This document shows positions 52,101-52,136 of a stretch of DNA of 52,136 nucleotides, in pieces. The translations under genes were made by a program, and so were the position numbers. Positions within the stretch are counted from its first letter, which is position 1; each line of letters opens with the position of its first letter. This DNA comes from Pantoea wallisii (lineage in GTDB: Bacteria > Pseudomonadota > Gammaproteobacteria > Enterobacterales > Enterobacteriaceae), in contig NZ_MLFS01000033.1 of NCBI RefSeq assembly GCF_002095485.1, positions 1 to 52,136 of the forward strand, written 5' to 3'. The notes beneath the pieces are model-generated. The model did no database searches and had not been told where the DNA came from. It saw only the letters and a list, made by a program, of their open reading frames with translations.

Positions 52101-52136
52101 TTTTTTTGCAATAAACCCTTGTCAGCCAGAATTAAC
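52101..52136 (+). promoter_or_regulatory. upstream half of an rrn P1 promoter, cut by the window end
   Basis: TTGTCA (52119-52124) followed by GCCAGAATTAAC closely resembles the -35 and spacer of E. coli rrn P1 (TTGTCA-GGCCGGAATAAC). The AT-rich bases before it (TTTTTTTGCAATAAA) fit an UP element. The -10 and the rRNA genes lie beyond the window. hemG-rrnA order in E. coli supports this. Confidence 0.75.

Overview
The window is the conserved hem-cya-uvrD-tat-fad-trkH block of an enterobacterial chromosome, next to an rRNA operon. Gene order follows Escherichia coli from glmZ and hemY through to hemG. Several additions relative to E. coli (glpT beside yigL, a DUF1456 gene beside metR, a TPR-glycosyltransferase gene between udp and rmuC, a pepE homologue between rfaH and ubiD) and the overall divergence suggest Erwiniaceae (Pantoea/Erwinia-like). 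That placement is an inference; no 16S sequence is in the window. I found no tRNA, rRNA body, CRISPR array, insertion sequence, integrase or prophage.

Layout. 1-611: sRNA gene glmZ with a sigma-54-type promoter and three GlrR-type sites, followed by the terminator of the hem operon. 612-4645 (minus): hemCDXY, tetrapyrrole synthesis. 4646-7520: divergent control region and adenylate cyclase cyaA; cyaY, normally next to it, is missing. 7644-11026: lptM-dapF-yigA-xerC-yigB operon. 11030-14630: SOS-controlled uvrD, then corA with a structured leader. 14865-16785: an AbrB-family membrane protein gene and rarD, convergent. 16830-20824: yigI, pldA, recQ, rhtC. 20970-26206: rhtB, pldB, yigL, glpT and the biotin transporter yigM. 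26278-31113: DUF1456 gene, metR/metE divergon with MetJ boxes, ysgA. 31285-33547: udp behind two CRP sites, then the TPR-glycosyltransferase gene. 33686-38280: rmuC and the ubiquinone genes ubiE-ubiJ-ubiB. 38391-41261: tatABC, tatD, rfaH. 41471-44469: pepE, ubiD, fre. 44539-47938: fadBA (minus) behind a FadR palindrome. 48081-52063: pepQ-yigZ-trkH-hemG. The last bases look like the upstream half of an rrn P1 promoter.

The genes serve heme (hemCDXY, hemG), ubiquinone (ubiE, J, B, D), cAMP signalling (cyaA, with CRP sites at cyaA, udp and probably glpT), methionine synthesis, fatty-acid oxidation, DNA repair and recombination (uvrD, recQ, xerC, rmuC), Tat export, and envelope/phospholipid functions (pldA, pldB, lptM).

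Six genes (cyaA, the AbrB-family gene, rarD, udp, tatB, fadB) each carry one frameshift that is repaired by adding a single base to a short homopolymer. Six such events among conserved housekeeping genes point to base-calling or assembly errors more than to gene decay. No previously undescribed multi-gene system is evident. The best leads are the TPR-glycosyltransferase gene, the over-spaced BirA-like half-sites before yigM, the concentric palindrome between rhtC and rhtB, the corA leader peptide and the loss of cyaY.
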